Shown here piece after piece: positions 63,858-64,000 of a DNA stretch of 64,000 nucleotides. The stretch lies in NCBI GenBank assembly GCA_964036665.1, contig OZ038532.1:868001-932000 (forward strand). The letters run 5' to 3'. The notes under the pieces are model-generated. The model searched no databases and had not been told where the DNA came from. It worked only from the letters and a program-made list of their open reading frames with translations. Numbering within the stretch: position 1 is the first letter of the stretch; each line of letters starts with the position of its first letter. Position numbers and translations under genes: made by a program. This DNA comes from Gordius sp. MW1. Taxonomy: Eukaryota > Nematomorpha > Gordioida > Gordea > Gordiidae.

Positions 63858-64000
63858 TATATGACTAAAATATGTTTAATGATATTAAAATTTATTTTTT
63901 ATACATGCCCAAAAATTTTATAAAAATTTATTTAATTATAAATTTTTGTGACACCAGGTGGTAATAATTTTTTTGACAATTTTAATATGGTTGAAATTTA
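63858..64000. other. Window end, AT-rich
   Basis: Nothing recognisable. The last 25 bases, with GACAATTTTAATATGGTT, repeat a segment at 62214-62232 just left of Helitron copy 2. Confidence 0.3.

Overview
This is animal nuclear DNA: very AT-rich, intron-rich and crowded with transposable elements. All five host genes are recognisable metazoan orthologues, telomere-type TTAGGG runs occur only inside small transposons, and Helitrons, hAT-like and Mutator-like mini-elements, LINE fragments and one non-autonomous LTR element fill the spaces between genes. I cannot name the species. Strong divergence in one transporter and introns as short as 34 nt beside introns of 2 kb or more suggest a fast-evolving lineage.

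Layout. 1-13.1 kb is repeat-dominated: a non-autonomous Helitron, a long composite repeat with paired CCAAT motifs in both orientations, and an LTR element without gag-pol. 13.1-17.1 kb holds a Ral small GTPase (+) with a Mutator-like MITE ending just upstream of its start codon. 17.5-22.1 kb is MITEs and a second copy of the composite repeat. 22.3-22.8 kb holds CMC1 (-). 23.7-37.9 kb holds a foldback element carrying a hammerhead-like motif, a LINE fragment, a GC-rich hAT MITE, a 5.3 kb Helitron with Rep and Pif1-like helicase remains, a BED-finger mini-element and a piggyBac-like element. 38.1-41.7 kb is a divergent SLC1 transporter (-). 43.5-50.0 kb is a VRK-type kinase (+). 51.0-58.5 kb is MIC60/mitofilin (-), convergent with VRK. 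58.6-64 kb is LINE remains and a second Helitron copy.

The host genes are not an operon or pathway. CMC1 and MIC60 are both mitochondrial (cytochrome c oxidase assembly and cristae junctions); Ral acts at membranes in vesicle traffic; VRK is a nuclear/chromatin kinase; the SLC1 protein is a plasma-membrane carrier family member. Splice sites were assigned by eye using GT-AG boundaries, codon phase and family similarity. The most notable observation is the SLC1 gene, which keeps the fold and substrate-binding residues while the acidic residues used by relatives for cation coupling are replaced.
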